A stretch of DNA of 64,000 nt, from contig OX344764.1 of assembly GCA_947034895.1 (NCBI GenBank), positions 47,721,348 to 47,785,347 of the forward strand. The letters run 5' to 3'. Below are positions 45,071 through 58,807 of this stretch, piece after piece. The notes under the pieces were generated by a model. It was given only the letters and a program-made list of their open reading frames with translations. It did no database searches and was not told where the DNA came from. The stretch comes from Rhytidiadelphus loreus. Taxonomy: Eukaryota > Streptophyta > Bryopsida > Hypnales > Hylocomiaceae. Position 1 is the first letter of the stretch, and each line of letters starts with the position of its first letter. Both the position numbers and the translations under genes were made by a program.

Positions 45071-48000
45071 TTCAAATCCTTTTTTTCTCAAAAAGTTTAA
45101 AGCTATTTTCACCATTTGGATTTGAAAACTTTTAAAAGTTCTTACTAAAAAAATGCTTTTGCCATTAATAGAAAAACATTCCTACATCTTTCTTAGATAC
45201 TTTCACATGTAGAACCTACGTCTTTCATCAAAAGTTTTATTGATATAGTATAAGTATCCAACAATATTCTGCACATATGTCGACGAAAGAGGTTCCTTTG
45301 TGTGCTCTTCCATTACTTTGTCTCTCGCTTTGTCTTCTTTGAAAGTGCTCCAAGTATAATTGCCAAGATTTATCTGAAGCACAACAACCTTCACAAGGGC
45401 ATGTAAGGTATGTGCATCTAAAATTGACACTCTTCTAATTGCAACACCTATCTATAACTACCCAAGATTTCAAGCAATTAGGAGACTGACACTTTTAAGT
45501 GCATATACCTTAAGTGGTCTTAGAAAAAAACATCACCAATGAGTGACATCCATTTTTCACACACATCAATTGCGTTTTGTGAGGCCTAAATTCAAGGTTT
45601 GGAACAGTCAAGTCTTCAATTGAATGTATGCATTGCGTGTACATCAATTTTGCTCCTCTCAACCCTAAAGTTTACCCTTGGAGCATCCCGGATGCTCTTG
45701 TCTACGCTGACTTCAGTTGCCAAAATGATGTGGAGCAGAAAATTGCACTTTTTCAAGGGGAAGGAGAAAAAGAAAAGGAAAAGTTGTGAGTTATCACTAA
45801 AAAAAACCTTCGGTGTTCACAATGACTGCAACAGAACAATGACTGCAAATTGAATGTTTGTGAACAAGAAATGACTAACTTACTATAGTCATTTATACCC
45901 TCGTTGTGTTGTAGTGTATCTTGGGATGGGGGACAGGAAGCCATACTCTTAAAGAAGCCAGCAAAGTTATTGCAAACAGAGTTGGTCTACATAAGTGAAA
46001 GCCTCCAGGTAACGTAGATTCTTCTTCATATGTACATTAATAACAACAAAGCATCTCCCCATGTAGATTAATGCCATATGCATTGCATCGTCTAGGACTC
46101 ATGTCTGGAGTTGCAGTAAACTTAAACTTACTTTCTATCAAGTTGCAAAAATATTATACAACATAGTCGGGGGTTAAGACTGAATTTAAGGATCTCATAA
46201 ATGAATTTGAACAGCCTCACCTACTCGCAGACTAAGGTAGAAGTACAAAACCAATCTGGTGAAGAATGAAACAACAACACAAAACAAGAAGTCCCGAGGT
46301 GCATTTGTCTTCGACCCTCAAGGTAGGAACACCATAAACGGTTAAAATAAGCATTTCAACCTCTAGGATATGGGAAATTTCTTGAGAAATTGAGCTCAAC
46401 ATGTGCAAAAACAAGGATGAGGATGAATGCAAAAAAAAAAATGAATATGAAAACTTGAAATGTACACCAACAACATTACAATTTTGCCCACAATGGGCTT
46501 GCTCCCATTCTATCCGTAATGGGATACTTTACCTTACCTTACTAGCTTGTAGAGTATTTATTGTTGTTGTTTAGCATAGCTTCTTTTTGAAACTTTGGTA
46601 CACAAAAAATGAGAGTAGTCCACACTTCTCCCATTGTCTTTTTTTTAGGGGTTGGGTGGGTCACCATATCTTATTTGTTTAAGACATGCATCCACTGAAC
46701 AGATAATCACAAACATAATTTGAGCTTCAACATAACATTTGAAAATCAACTTTGACATCTTCACCATCATTAAGGTAGGCAAGCCTATCACCACCCTGAT
46801 TTGGAATCTCGATATCTTAGGACCAATTCCAAGAAGGGGCGCATATTTTTTTAGAGGTGTGCACTTGTTCCACATATCAAATCCAAGTGGAATTCTAATT
46901 TTCTAATTAAAATTGTAATTTTTGTGAATTTTTGAAGTGGTCAATTCTGAAATTACAAAACTGCCTATAGAGTGGAGTCATAAACACACCATAAACACAC
47001 CATAACCGCCTTTTCATGTCTCTATTGACATTTAAGCTCCCACCAATCAAAGGTTGACATAAAGCCCATTTTGACTATAAGTTACTGAAGTTGTTAGAAT
47101 CTTAAAGTGATTTGCATATTTTTTGGGCAGATTTGGATGAAGCAATGGATGGAATTGGGGTCAAAACTAGCTTATAGAATTAGGCAATAGACGAAATTGG
47201 GTTGGTCTACTTTAGATTGGCTAGTGATGAACATACCTCTTAATCCCTAAATGTCTTAATTCAAGGAAGAATTACAATGTCACCTACAAAGTGGTAAAGT
47301 TATATCAACTAATATAATATTTTTTTCTTTTTAATGTGGAGGATCATTTGTAAAATGTGTTGTAGGGTGACAGTATGATATACTTGTACTATTTGGATGT
47401 TACCACATTTCACTTTACACGCCCAATACGAAATTGAGAATAACTTTTAGGGATTTTGCTCACTACACTTGAAAATCCATTAGAGAAAATCAAGACTCTA
47501 TGGAGGACCATTTGACTTTTGACCAATGTGCAAATCCAAGGGTATTGGTTTTTGTTTTTTGTTTTTGTTTTTTTAATTAAATTTTTTTTAAATTTCTTTT
47601 AGTCTCTTAGTCCTATGTGACACAACAGGTAATTGCATGGGCCAAAAAAAGTTTTTTTTATTAATTTTTTTTCTTCTGTAATTGAACATTTTTATGTAGC
47701 CAAATGGCCCCGTGCAAGGTCCAGATTTCTTCTAATGCATATTGGAGGTGAAAGGTACATTCCTTAAAGGAAATCTATATTTTAGTATGACATCTTTAAA
47801 AGATTTACTAGATTCAATATTCAATTTTCAATTTGTTACACTTTAGATTTTAGGGGTTCTAATATTGTAATGAGTCCAAACAAATATTTTCACTTTGAAA
47901 TTTAGAAGGAATGATCCTCCATTAGGTTTGAAAATATTTGCCCAACAAATTTTTAAAAACAAAAATTCTTTATTTCTCACACAGATGCAAAAAGGCTTTG

Positions 48001-49075
48001 TACACATTTTTAGACATTTAGAACACTCTTTCAATATAAAGTCTTTGGTGAAATCTCATGTCCAAGGTATACAATTTTTTAATTTTTTTAATTTTTTAAT
48101 CAAAATAGCTAATAAGTAACGTTTTGGTAAATCTAAAAAATGTTCATGATAATTGCACATTGAACTTGAATAGGAGAAAAATTTTAGGGAGGAAAGGGCC
48201 ACCTTGGCTACATGACCCCAAAAAATAGTCTAATAAAAACTTCAAATGCTCCAATTGAAAAACTTGTACTAAAAGGCACTTTGTCTTATTACATTGTGCA
48301 CACTAAATTTAGAAATCTCAATGAGAATTATTGAGATAATTTTTAGTTTTTTAAAGTTAGTATTTACAATTGAAAGAATTATTTTTTTCAAATTCGTACT
48401 ATTTAAGGATTTATTTGAATTTCTATATTCAACTTTGAAGCTCAAATTCTTAAATTAAAATTTAAGGTTTCAAAAAATCATATTTTTTATCTTTTAATGT
48501 TCATTTTATACAAATTATGAGGGCAAGTATAGTTTTGGGTGCAAATATCAAATTTCTTTGCAAACTACTATAGTTGTAGGATTGGTAGAAAATTATTCTA
48601 AAAATAGATGCCAAAATTTTTGGAATCTATTTGCATAGTAAAAAAAAGAACATTGGCAAAAAATTCTTTTTTTACCATTTGTCAAACCTAATATTTTGGA
48701 AATAAATAAATATTTAGCAAAGAGGTGTTGATCCTACACCATACTCGTAGTAATACAGATCGAGCATTTCTATGCCTGTCAAGTGCAAAATGGGACTTTA
48801 TATATTTTAGTGAGTAGTTACCCAAGTAATATATTAGAAAATTGAGGTTCTTTGTTGTAGTAAATTGTTCATTGCAGTTGTATGTCCTACATGTTATTCT
48901 AATAGTCATAGTTGCAATATGTCAATACTTTGTATCCTTCAAAGTATTTTACTAAGTGTACAACATTTGTTTCTTTTACAACATTTTATGAACACCTACC
49001 CCAAATTTCTTTATAAATGATAATGTTTACGAACTATAAGGATTCAAGATATTGTCCTTGTTGTAACTTTTATGC
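45070..49075. other. AT-rich spacer DNA, no supported gene
   Basis: Several short open frames are present but none has a domain, consistent codon use or splice context. A few homopolymer-rich stretches (for example TTTTTTAATTTTTTTAATTT near 48,077) occur. I see no RNA gene. Confidence 0.35.
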
Positions 49076-49079
49076 ATTT

Positions 49080-50766
49080 AGAGGTTACACTTGTTGTTTA
49101 AAAGTATGAAAGGACATTGAACCAATTGGTTAATTGATGCAAGTATAATCGGTTGGAATATAAAGAATATAAATTTGTAAATGATATGGCTTTATTCCTC
49201 TCCCAAATTTTGTGTTGATGTGCATACTCCAATAGACAGTCAATAAATCAAATCATCTATTGGGTTGTTGTCACTTTATCTCTTTTGTCAGTTGACAAAA
49301 GACGGTTCTCTCATGAGATTGATTTGAAAGGTCATACCACGTACTAGGATAGTACTTACAAATTCTTTACATATATATGTTGTGGACCAATGGTTAAATG
49401 TCAGATACCAACTACAGTCTCCACGTTGACTTTTACTATCATTGAATGGTGGTAAGGATCAGGGGGTCAAACCTTCAAAGATTCAAAGATAACTAAGATA
49501 GGTACCTAAAACTTGTACAGTTGCCACCCAACAATAAAATGCCTTCCATTCTTAGGACAAGAGACATGGACGTGGACATTCCAAGGAACTTTTGATTTCC
49601 CACCTCCTTTCTCCTAACGTACGAAGAAGATCATACCCGTTGGATCAGTATTCACAATAAGCTCGTGAACTTTGATTGTCCATACACATCTTAGTGCCAT
49701 AATTCTACCTAGAACTCAGTAATTCCAATTAGCGTTGATGATTTTCCTAATCCTTGAAAGTTGCGAATGTGATTCCCTAATAGTAGCTTAAATCACCAAG
49801 CTGAATATATGCATGCATGCACATTTGTCCATGCATCTAATTTTGCTATTTCAAAAAATCTTTTGCAAGATAATTTTCCAATTTTCCCCTCTTTTTTTCT
49901 TTTTCTTTTTTCTTTTTTCCCTTTTTTTTCCCTTATTCCCTTTCCCTTAATTCCTGACCTTCTGGGATTGCGTTAGCTATAATCTTTGCGGGAGAGGGGA
50001 GTAACTTGCGCTCAAGATCGACGTCGAGCGTTGCTTCGCGAACCCTTCCAGCCCTTTGCTGGAGATCACGAGGACTCTTGTGTCGCTCGCTCACTCGCTC
50101 GCACACTCCAACCAGCTTCCGTCCGGCAATTCTCGGTCAGCCCCGCCTCCTATCCTTGTCCATGGTGTGTGCGTGTGCATGTGTGTGTTACTTGTCTTTT
50201 CTTTATGTTTGTTTGCTTGGAACAAGAGAATCAAGTGGACAGTGGAGGAAGAAAACAAAACGCCCCGTATTCGGTGTCTGTGTCCCTCCACTCATCGAGA
50301 ATGCCGCGGTTGTCGAGGTTGAGCTTTCGGCCTTGGCGATTTGTTCAACGGAGATGCCGATGACGCAGTGGTAAGTTAATTAGATGGTGCGGATGCATAC
50401 TCCTCTCATGCGTCGCAGCGGTTGGTGTCCAAAGAAACGCTCGCGGAGTAGAAGCGCGGAGAGGGAATTGTGTGTGTGACGTGACTTGCAAGGTGAGGAT
50501 GCGAGGTGGCGTTCTACAGATTTTGTTGGAATTCCGGTGTTCCATTCGGGGGAATTCCGCGCCGGGTTGCGGGTGCGTGGTTGTTAGGGTTTTAATTTCG
50601 ACTGTCAGGGCACAGAGGGTTTGTGTTGGAGGGTCAATTAGTGATGGATTTCTGGTTCTCAGTAGTGATGTTGTGTGCTGTACGCCGCCTGGAGGCGTGC
50701 GAATGCCGTCACGCGGTCTGCCGATGATCACGCGCTCTATGAATTTGGTGCGCTGAAGAGGAGTTT
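49080..50766. repeat. Right arm, diverged inner shoulder of the inverted repeat
   Basis: It aligns in inverse orientation with 27,231-28,965 through the landmarks listed for that feature, with many substitutions and indels. It lies just upstream of the right-arm ATG18 gene and would include its distal promoter. A strong splice donor (CAGTGGTAAGTTAATT) sits at 50,371. Confidence 0.82.
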
Positions 50767-51882
50767 CGTTCCTTCGGTCTTCCGGAAGTGCATGGGCGGC
50801 GATCGCGTCCAATTCTCCAATGCTTTCTCTTTCGTGACGTGCACGTCGACACCTGTGTGTGTGTGTGCGCGCGCGCGCGCAAACTTTCCCCTGAATCGTC
50901 GACGAGTTGAATTCGGAGAGGTTATTTTGCAGGTTTTCCGATCCAGAGCCGGAAACGTGTCGATGCTTTGTTCTCATCGGGAAGTGCGCATCGAATACTC
51001 GCCTTGTCTGGGTTCGAATTGTTGGTTCGAGAGGGTTTTCCTGGTGCGGAAATGCTCTTGTCTGAGTTCGAGAATGGTGGATGATTTTGTGTGTTTGGGA
51101 CGTGCAGGTTGAGGAGACTCCCCCATCCTCGATCAATCGGTTGTGAATTCCGTTGTTGAAGGTCGGTTGTCGAGGCATCCGAGTGGTGGGACCTGGAGCG
51201 AGAATCGAAGTTGCAATCATGGCTGTAGCATTTTAAGGAGGCAATGGGCTGACACAAGTCGTCAGTCGTTGCCAGGTATGTGGTCTGAACCCAAATTCGA
51301 TCGAGTCCAATCCTGTTGCATGTATTGGGAAGGATCGTTGCACGTTTTGTTTTTCGTCTGTGCAATCGTGTATTGAGGGTGTTCGAGTTGATAGGCGTAG
51401 CCGCGGTTCGCCAGCACTGAGTTGGAGACGAAACGAATCCGGCAAGCACTGTTTGTTTTGAGCTGTTTGGTTGGGTCTCCGATGCGTGCTCCGCGTTCCG
51501 TGATGTGGTGTTGCAACGTTTTGCAAGCTATTTCTGACGTCCGTCGGTAATTCGCATCACGGCACGGGATTTTATTGTCGATGTTCTTGGGATGAGCGCG
51601 ACTGAGGTGACGCGATGACTCCTCCTGGCCATTTTCTGCGTAGAACAGGCACAGAGTGTCTCTTGGGGCGCACTCTGCCGCCTGGTTTGTGGCCCTGAGA
51701 TTCCAAGGCCAGCAGCAGTGGGTTTTCTGGGGTTGAGAAGCTTTGTCATGTGGATTGGGTCCTAGTTGTTGGCCACTGTGAAGCATTGGGTGTTGATGGC
51801 ACTTGGTGGGTGCACAGGAACCGCAGCGTGGGCATGCGCTTAGAAGGTTCGACAATCTTTGCAAGGCAAGGCATTGAGTGGG
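50380..51882 (+). promoter_or_regulatory. 5' leader/promoter region of right-arm ATG18
   Basis: GC-rich sequence without a convincing coding exon. It contains the alternating tract GTGTGTGTGTGTGCGCGCGCGC at 50,854-50,880 (two bases longer in GC than in the left arm). The better consensus donor at 50,371 suggests a 5'UTR intron. Confidence 0.4.
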
Positions 51883-54800
51883 ATGAGGAACGATGCCGAC
51901 TATCATGTGCGTAGTCCCCGTGGGGGCAAATTCAGCTCGCTGCCTTCCTCCTTTCGCACTATATCCAACTATCTTCGGAGCGTGTCTGCGAACGCGAGTA
52001 GCATCGCTGCGTCCACCGTTCGTCAGGCTGCTGTGTCGGCCGCTTCCAGCGGTTCATTGAATCATGAAGATGATCGTCAGCGTGAACAGGTACTGGAGAC
52101 TTTGGTGTCTGTTGTTGTGTCCCTTGAGCGCCTGGCCCTTGTTTGGCAAGCTTGTATCTTCGTAGTTTGTATTTCATTGGGATGCCAACCACTCGTAGTT
52201 GCTCATTCTCTCTTTTCAAATTGCTTCCCGCAATTGGGGGTTCGGTCCCACTCTTGCTCCTCCAATCCGAGACTTGAGGTCGCTCTTTTCGTTTTGTAGT
52301 CCCTCCAGGTTTTGTGTGAATCATTTTCCCCCTTGCTGGTTTCTGTGGGATATTGCGTCATTCCAATTCAGACATTTGGAGGCTGAGTTCCATTCCATTG
52401 GCTGCATGCATTCCAAGTTCGGTTGGAAAGTAACTCTTTCCTTGCTGATAGGATTGTGTGTGAAGGCGTGAGGAGTCATACATTGATGCAGGCGACCGCA
52501 CCTAGATTTTTGTTCGTTATTTTAGGGTTTTGCACTTGGTTTGTTGCGGCATTGCGGTCAACGTCGAGCCTCAGCCTTACACACGGCGGAGTCCCCTCGG
52601 GGCCGACTCCTTCGTTGATTTTCGCGGCCACTGCTTTGAATCCTTTGTATTGTGTGCATTTGCAGGTGCAGTGGTCGAACTTTGACAAGCTCGAGCTCAG
52701 TTCGGGCGAGATTCGACGAGTGCTCCTTTTGACTTATTTGAATGGATTCCAAGTGTGGGATGTCCAAGACGCGAGCAACGTGCATGAGTTGGTGTCCCGC
52801 CGTGACGGTCCCGTGGCGTTCCTTCGTTTGGCCCCGAAACCGATAACTCCAGACCCCGTGGATGGAGGTTCTAGTTTTAAGGGATCTCGTCCTCTGCTGT
52901 TAGTTGTGACTTCCGACACATCCGGTTCCGGGAGCCCAGGCGGCGGAGGTTTCCCGGGTGGCTACGGTGTTGGTAGCGGCGGTGGCAATGTGGGCGTGAC
53001 CGGGTCCCACTTCGTGCCGACGGTGGTGAAATTTTATTCGCTTCGTACTCATTCTTATGTGCATACCTTACGATTCCGCACTGGCATTCACGCAGTGCGC
53101 TGTAGCTCTCGTGTGATTGCAGTTGCTCTGGCCACCCAGGTACTTGGACTTCTCCTGTTTTGCTTGCTCAAGGTTTTCCGTGTCCTTCCCTGTTTGGTAG
53201 TGTTTCTTTATCCCTACTGCTTTGTGACGGGCGTGGAGTAGCAGTTGCTCCTGGGACTTGCAGGTCTGCGTTAGGGTTCAGGCCCCATTTTGTGGTAGTC
53301 GTCATTGCGACCAGCCTTTTCGTCGTTGTTAGAACGCTTTTGAGAAGATGAAAACGGCGCTTTGATGGAGTTTTCTTGTTCTCGTGGGTGTGCAGATCTA
53401 TTGTTTCGATGCAGGTAGCCTTCAGAATATATTTAGTGTGCTTACTTATCCGTCCCCGACTTCCTCCCCCGGGTCGAGTCACTATGGGTTCGGCGCCATG
53501 GCAGTCGGTCCCCGTTGGTTGGCGTATGCCGCGAACCAGCCTCTTGTGGCGACGACCGGTCGTGTGGCCCCCCAGCACCTGACCCCGTCTCCCGGTGTGA
53601 GTCCGTCGTCTTCGCCAGCCAATGGCAGCTTCGTGGCTCATTATGCGAAGGAGTCGAGCAAGCATCTCGTGGCCGGAGTGGTGACCTTGGGTGACATGGT
53701 GTACAAGACGACGAAAAGTTACTACTCGGAGCTGATGCCGGATGGTGTCACTGGTTCTCCCGGCGTGGGTAGTCCCATTTGGAAGAATGGTTCGAACGGT
53801 CCCAGTCCTTGGCAAGGCGGGTCTGTTGCTGAGCCTGAATTTGCTGGAACGGTGATCCCCGTAACCCATTTATGCATCCCGCTTGGGAGTGTGGTATTGT
53901 CTGCAGCACTGCCGTGATGGTTGGAGACGTGCATGCGGAGTTTTTCTGAGATTCGTGATGTGGTCTGGATTTCAGGTGATTATTCGCGACATCGTGAGCA
54001 AGAGCGTGGTGGCCCAATTCCGTGCGCACACGAGCCCTTTGTCCGCTGTGTCCTTCGATCCGAGCGGCACTCTCCTGGTGACGGCGTCTGTGTATGGTCA
54101 CAACCTGAACGTGTTTCGTCTGACCCCTCCGTCGTCGAGCAGCGGTGTTCCTGGTGCTGGCGATTCCAGTATGACTCACGTGCATCTTTACAAGCTGTCT
54201 CGTGGTGTGACGAATGCGGTAAGTGGTGCACAGTTTTGTCGTTTCTTCGCAAGCGCTTCGATATTGCGAAGAGTATGCATGTGGGTCTTCGGGTGAATCC
54301 TACTGGTTGTGTCCCTTGAATCATTTGAACTCGTGTAAGAGTGTGGTCAGCATCAGGCGCTGAAAGATCGTTATTGGTGCAAGATGAGACTGTTTTCTTA
54401 TCAGTGTGTCTGCATTTCTTACCCAACTTGAAAGTAGGAGGTTGTCGACCACGAGAAGTGACTGTAGACGACCCCGTTTTCATTCGGGGATGACTGCTGT
54501 CCAAATTTTCAGTCAGTGCAACTCAGTGTGTGTACGAGTGGGTCGTGCAGTGCAGGAGATGTGATGAGGTCGCGGACCTTATTCGTGTTTCTCGTTGGAT
54601 TGTGCCAGGTGATTCAGGACATCAGTTTCAGTGCCGACAGCCATTGGATTGCTGTGAGCTCTTCCAGGGGAACCCAGCACTTGTTCGCGATATCTCCGTT
54701 CGGTGGCCCAGTGGGTCCGCAAACGCACGGAACGGTGCCTGTGGATGGCCTGATTGGTCCGACGTTGACATCTTCTCCCGTGTTCCCGTGGTGGTCGAGT

Positions 54801-57543
54801 CCCGGATCCCTGAGTTCGAATCCGCAAGCCGTGAACCCTCCTCCTTCTGCCATCACTCTGAATGTGGTGAGTCGAATCAAGAATGGGACTGGCGGGTGGC
54901 GTGGCACGGTGACGAGTGCGGCTGTGACGGCGACGGGTCGTCCGAACGTGCTTGCCGGTTCCGTGGCTGCCGTGTTTCACGACGGTGGTGGTGCCGGCGT
55001 GGAGTCTGAGGTGGGTGTGGGTACGTTGAAGGACCAACTGTGGGTGATGTGTCCGACGGGTCATCTTCTTCGTTATTTGCTACGTCCCTCTGCGGGAGGA
55101 GACGGTGTTTACCCGAACGGTTTGCCGCAAATGGCCGGCATGGTTTCCCCGGGGAGTCCCGGTTTGTCTGCGGAGCTGAAGGTCGTTGTGGAGCCCGTGG
55201 AGAGGTGGGACGTTTCTCGTCGTCCGAACTGGGTGGAACGGGAAGAGCGAGTGGATTCCCAGGGTGCGGGTCACGAAGTCGCCGGAGTGGGAGTGTCGTC
55301 CGTCCCGTGTGTGTGTTCTGGGTCTTTAGCTAAGGAAGGTACGACGACTGAAGAGATGCAACGTTGGTTCATGTCCAATGCTGAAGTTCAGATGCATCAG
55401 GCCAGGCCTGTTCCCATTTGGGCGAAGTCGAAGGTACTCGCTATTTCGCCTGTTTGCCATTCGTGTATTTGTGCGGCTCCTGTCCTTTGCGGAGTTCCGT
55501 TGTTTTGATGAATTTCGTATTTCCTGGGGTTTTTGGACTTGTGTCATGAGGGTGGCATTTAGCCACTGGAGCTTCTGCAGTTGATCCCTGATGCCGGAGT
55601 CCCCCCGTGTTGTTTCTCGTTTCCAGATCCAATTCCATTTGATGTTGAGTGGGCCAGCCACGTCGTCCGAGTCTGACGGCGACGTCTCTGGAGACGACGG
55701 GTTCGGAGAGATCGAGATCGAGAGAATTCCTACTCGGATTGTGGAAGTTCGTCGGAAAGATCTGGTTCCTGTCATTGAAAGGCTGGAGAAGTTTAAGAAA
55801 GTTCAGGGTTCCCGGTGAGGATTCCATCTTTCCGTCGGTCGTGTCTTTTGATTGTTTAGGCTCGATGGCGAGATGTTTAGGCTTGGATTCGTCTTTCGCC
55901 TTGACTGTTTCTTGGCGTCCATTTTCTGGCCTGGTTTGTATGGCTCTGGTTCTTTTCACGGAAAGCTTGCTGGTGTTTTGTTTTCTAAATCCAGTCGAGG
56001 AGTTGGAGTGAGGTGTGCCTGGAGTGGTGAATGACTTTCCAATGGCCGTGTGTGCAGGGAAGTTCTGGTGCCGGATCCTTTGCCAGGGGTATCGAATGCT
56101 CATGAGCAGCTTCTGGGAGACGACGGTGTGCAAGATGGGTCTGGAAGATGGATCGCTGGTTTGCGAGGCCTGCCCATCCGCCGGACCAGCAGCTGCAGTA
56201 GCTTTGGTTCCGAGGGTGCTCCGTTGGCTGGTAGCGGAGGTGGTGTGAACGGTTACCATCGTGGCTACCAAGGTTCGCTACCATTCCATGTGCATTTCCG
56301 TCGGTAAAGCAAGCGTATGTAACGGAGCCTAGAGGTATCGAATGCTTTCATTGTAAGGCTTAGCTTGGTTTTCCTCTACATGTTTCTGGTATTAGAGTGA
56401 GGTTTTGGGGAGTGTTTTTGAGATTTTCTTTGGCTGCAGATTCGGTCCCTGCAGACACTCCTCCGTCGTCTTTTGGATCTCCTCCGTATTTCCATCATCC
56501 CCAGCCAGGGTCCGCGGCGGCGGTGACAGTCCGAGATCCTGGTCCTCTGTTGCGTTCGAAGTCTGGTGGTTTTGAGTCGTACCAGGAGAGTTTCCATCCC
56601 CTCGTGGACCCGGTTGTGGGTGTGATGGGTTCTCCCATCAATATCCCCCGTGTAGAAACGAGGGACATGTTCCACAAGTACACGAAGCCCGGCGTATCTG
56701 CAGGTTCTGGGTTCCCCAATTCTGGCGGGAGTGACAGCGCCGTCCATGACGGTGGCAGTGTCGGTGCAGGTTCCTCGGATGGCCAGATCGGTCCGTCCAT
56801 TCCTCCACTCGCGACGCCAGGGAGCGACGTTTCCGTGTCTCGAGACTTGCAGGATTTAGTTTTGCACGACAGTAGTGCGAAGCGTTCCGGGGTTCCGTTT
56901 CCCGCGAATGGGAATAGCCGGTGGGCCCTGATGCCAAGTGGTCCGTTTGTGTCGAATGGGTCTCTGAAGCATTCTTCGGGCACGCCAACGGCTCCGTGCG
57001 TTTCTACCCCGGACTGCGAGGGTGCGTTTGTTGTGGACGATTGTGGACTTCGTGGAAGCGGCGGTGTTGTGATCGACAGTCCTTTGGACAGTAGTCCGGG
57101 TGACGGAGTCGTGGGTGCGGCGGCTGAGGATGCGGAGAGTGAGGATACGGAGGGAGGTCGCAGTAAGAGCGAGGAGAATGAGACTGCGGAGCGCGGGGAT
57201 GACGTCTGGGAGGGTTCGATGTTTCCCTTTTGTGAAGAAGGTGAGTTTGACTTCTGCTGCGCGTTGACCTTTGTCCATTTGGTGATTTCTCTTTTGGAAT
57301 GTTTTCTTCTCTTTCCTTTTGTCGTTTTCCTTGGATTACTTTTCGTGATGTTTATTCCCTGTGGGAGGGTTCCTTTATTGGAAATTTTTGGTGGTGTTTG
57401 TTGACTGTAGTTTGTGGTTTCTTTGTATCTTTCGTTTTTGAGTTTGAAATGCTCTCTGTTTATGTCCCTTTGAGAGTGGTTGTGCGGTTTTGGATTCTTG
57501 TACCAATTGGTATTCGTTGTTTGTGATTTTCGCAGATTGCTAG
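51883..57543 (+). CDS. ATG18: Autophagy-related protein 18, plant BCAS3-containing type (right-arm copy)
   Basis: Exons: 51883-52089, 52666-53139, 53396-53851, 53976-54218, 54609-55433, 55627-55814, 56058-56272 (or -56303), 56440-57240 and 57536-57543. The ATG at 51,883 gives MRNDADYHVRSPRGG. Donors and acceptors are canonical (for example CAG|GTACTGG, TTTGCAG|GTGCAG). Exons 1-4 encode the propeller start; exon 5 encodes further blades (ISSSRG-type strand SSSRGTQHLFAI) and the start of the BCAS3 module, which finishes in exon 6 with EIEIERIPTRIVEVRRKDLV. Exon 8 encodes a long disordered tail that becomes acidic (AEDAESEDTEGG). Choosing the exon 7 end at 56,272 keeps the frame; the better-looking donor at 56,304 would not. 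The protein should bind phosphoinositide on autophagic membranes, by family. It is intact, with no internal stop. Confidence 0.9.
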
Positions 57544-58638
57544 GCTTGGGGGATGTTTTCCCTTCGCGGCCTGCTTATTGATGGGACCAGGCTCGAGTAT
57601 TTAAGAGTGCCCTGGCCACTCCCCTGTCCTGTGTGGAGGTTCACGCCTTCCATGAGAAATTGCACTTGGACTTTGCAGGCTGTACGCCTTTTTTGAGGCC
57701 AAGAATGCAGGTTGGGACCTCGTAGACTACATGTGGTACTGCATTATCGAACGACATGAGGCGCCTCTATTTCAAGGTTGCCAACGACTCCTATGTGGAG
57801 AACTGCTCCAGCGCAAGCCTGACGGGTGGGACTCTCCGATCTGGCGTTGAATTCCAGATGGAGGAATCCAGATGAAGCGTGAGTTTTCAGCGTTTTGGCT
57901 CTGCATACTGGCGACATTATTCGAAGGTATTTGTTATTTTGACTGGTTGTAAAATAAGTGGAGCCGCCAAGCCAGCCCCCTTCCTCGGTTCATAATGATG
58001 GTGTAGGGGATATCTGGGAGGAACGAATCTAACAGTACGCCCTACTACAGGAAGGTATCTGAGGTAATTGAATGTTGAATAAGCTGGTTGGGAGGCAAAC
58101 GTTCCTGATTATGAAAGTGTAGGTTTTTACTTTGAAGATGAACGAAGAGACATCTGAAAATGTAAAAAGTTAAAAAAGTTAAAAATGAAAATAGTGTAGC
58201 CATTGTGGTGAGAGTGCTTCCTGCTCGGGTTCACTTGATGTCCATTTTGTACATATTTTGTGTATACAATTTACTCCATTTGCGCCCTTGGCCTGTGCAA
58301 TGATAGTTTTTGGTATCGTGTTTGAATGTTTTGAATCTAGTGGGTTCTTGGGTTAGCCTCTTATCTTGAGTGTATTATTATTGTTATTCTACGAGGCCCT
58401 GTGTAGCACCCGTTGTGTCTTGTTGAAATGGAAACTCGATCGATTGGTAAGATTGTCTCCCCAAGCGAGTACGTTGTACGCATGAGAACTGACTTGTTAT
58501 ATTGGATTCATTATAGTTTTTTTGTATGATGTTTACAAATATTTACTGAGAGAGTTCATACAAAGTAGTTGATTAGCATGTTTGAAAGAAAATACTTCTA
58601 AATCACAGGATTGAACCATCTTATACTGAAAGATATAT
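57544..58638 (+). other. 3' untranslated/flanking region of right-arm ATG18
   Basis: There is no further coding evidence. A CTTTGCAG acceptor-like site near 57,680 suggests that the transcript may be spliced in its 3'UTR. The whole stretch is mirrored at 19,361-20,455 with very few differences. Confidence 0.45.
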
Positions 58639-58807
58639 TGTGCTACAAATTCAAATAGTGAACTATCTCAAGAAACTAGTGATTTCATTTTTTTAGTATT
58701 GTCTAATTTGAAATTACGTAAGTACCACTAGTGGCACCTCCTCAGTAAGGGGATTAACAGGAAGTACTATTGCCTTTGTTGGAAAGGTGTCTTTGGTATA
58801 TGATACA

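Larger units (their letters stand above)
50767..58638. repeat. Right arm of large inverted repeat, near-identical core
   Basis: It is the mirror of 19,361-27,230. The outer end stops at 58,638, opposite the TA target site of the Tc1 element, and 170 bases before the copia LTR. Exons, introns and 3' flank are all included in the near-identity. Confidence 0.93.

Noticed and set aside
45203..45430. Minus-strand frame upstream of the copia zinc knuckle as part of gag
   Set aside because: It lies in the right place but I cannot see the expected gag helices; left unassigned.
19361..58638. Idea that the inverted repeat is only an assembly artefact (two haplotypes joined head to head)
   Set aside because: The diverged inner shoulders are too different to be alleles of the near-identical core, and the right arm has its own outer flank. 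It remains worth testing with raw reads.
19361..58638. The whole 39 kb as a giant transposon with terminal inverted repeats
   Set aside because: Arms contain a complete host gene, ends show no common terminal motif or target duplication, and the spacer has no transposase spanning it.
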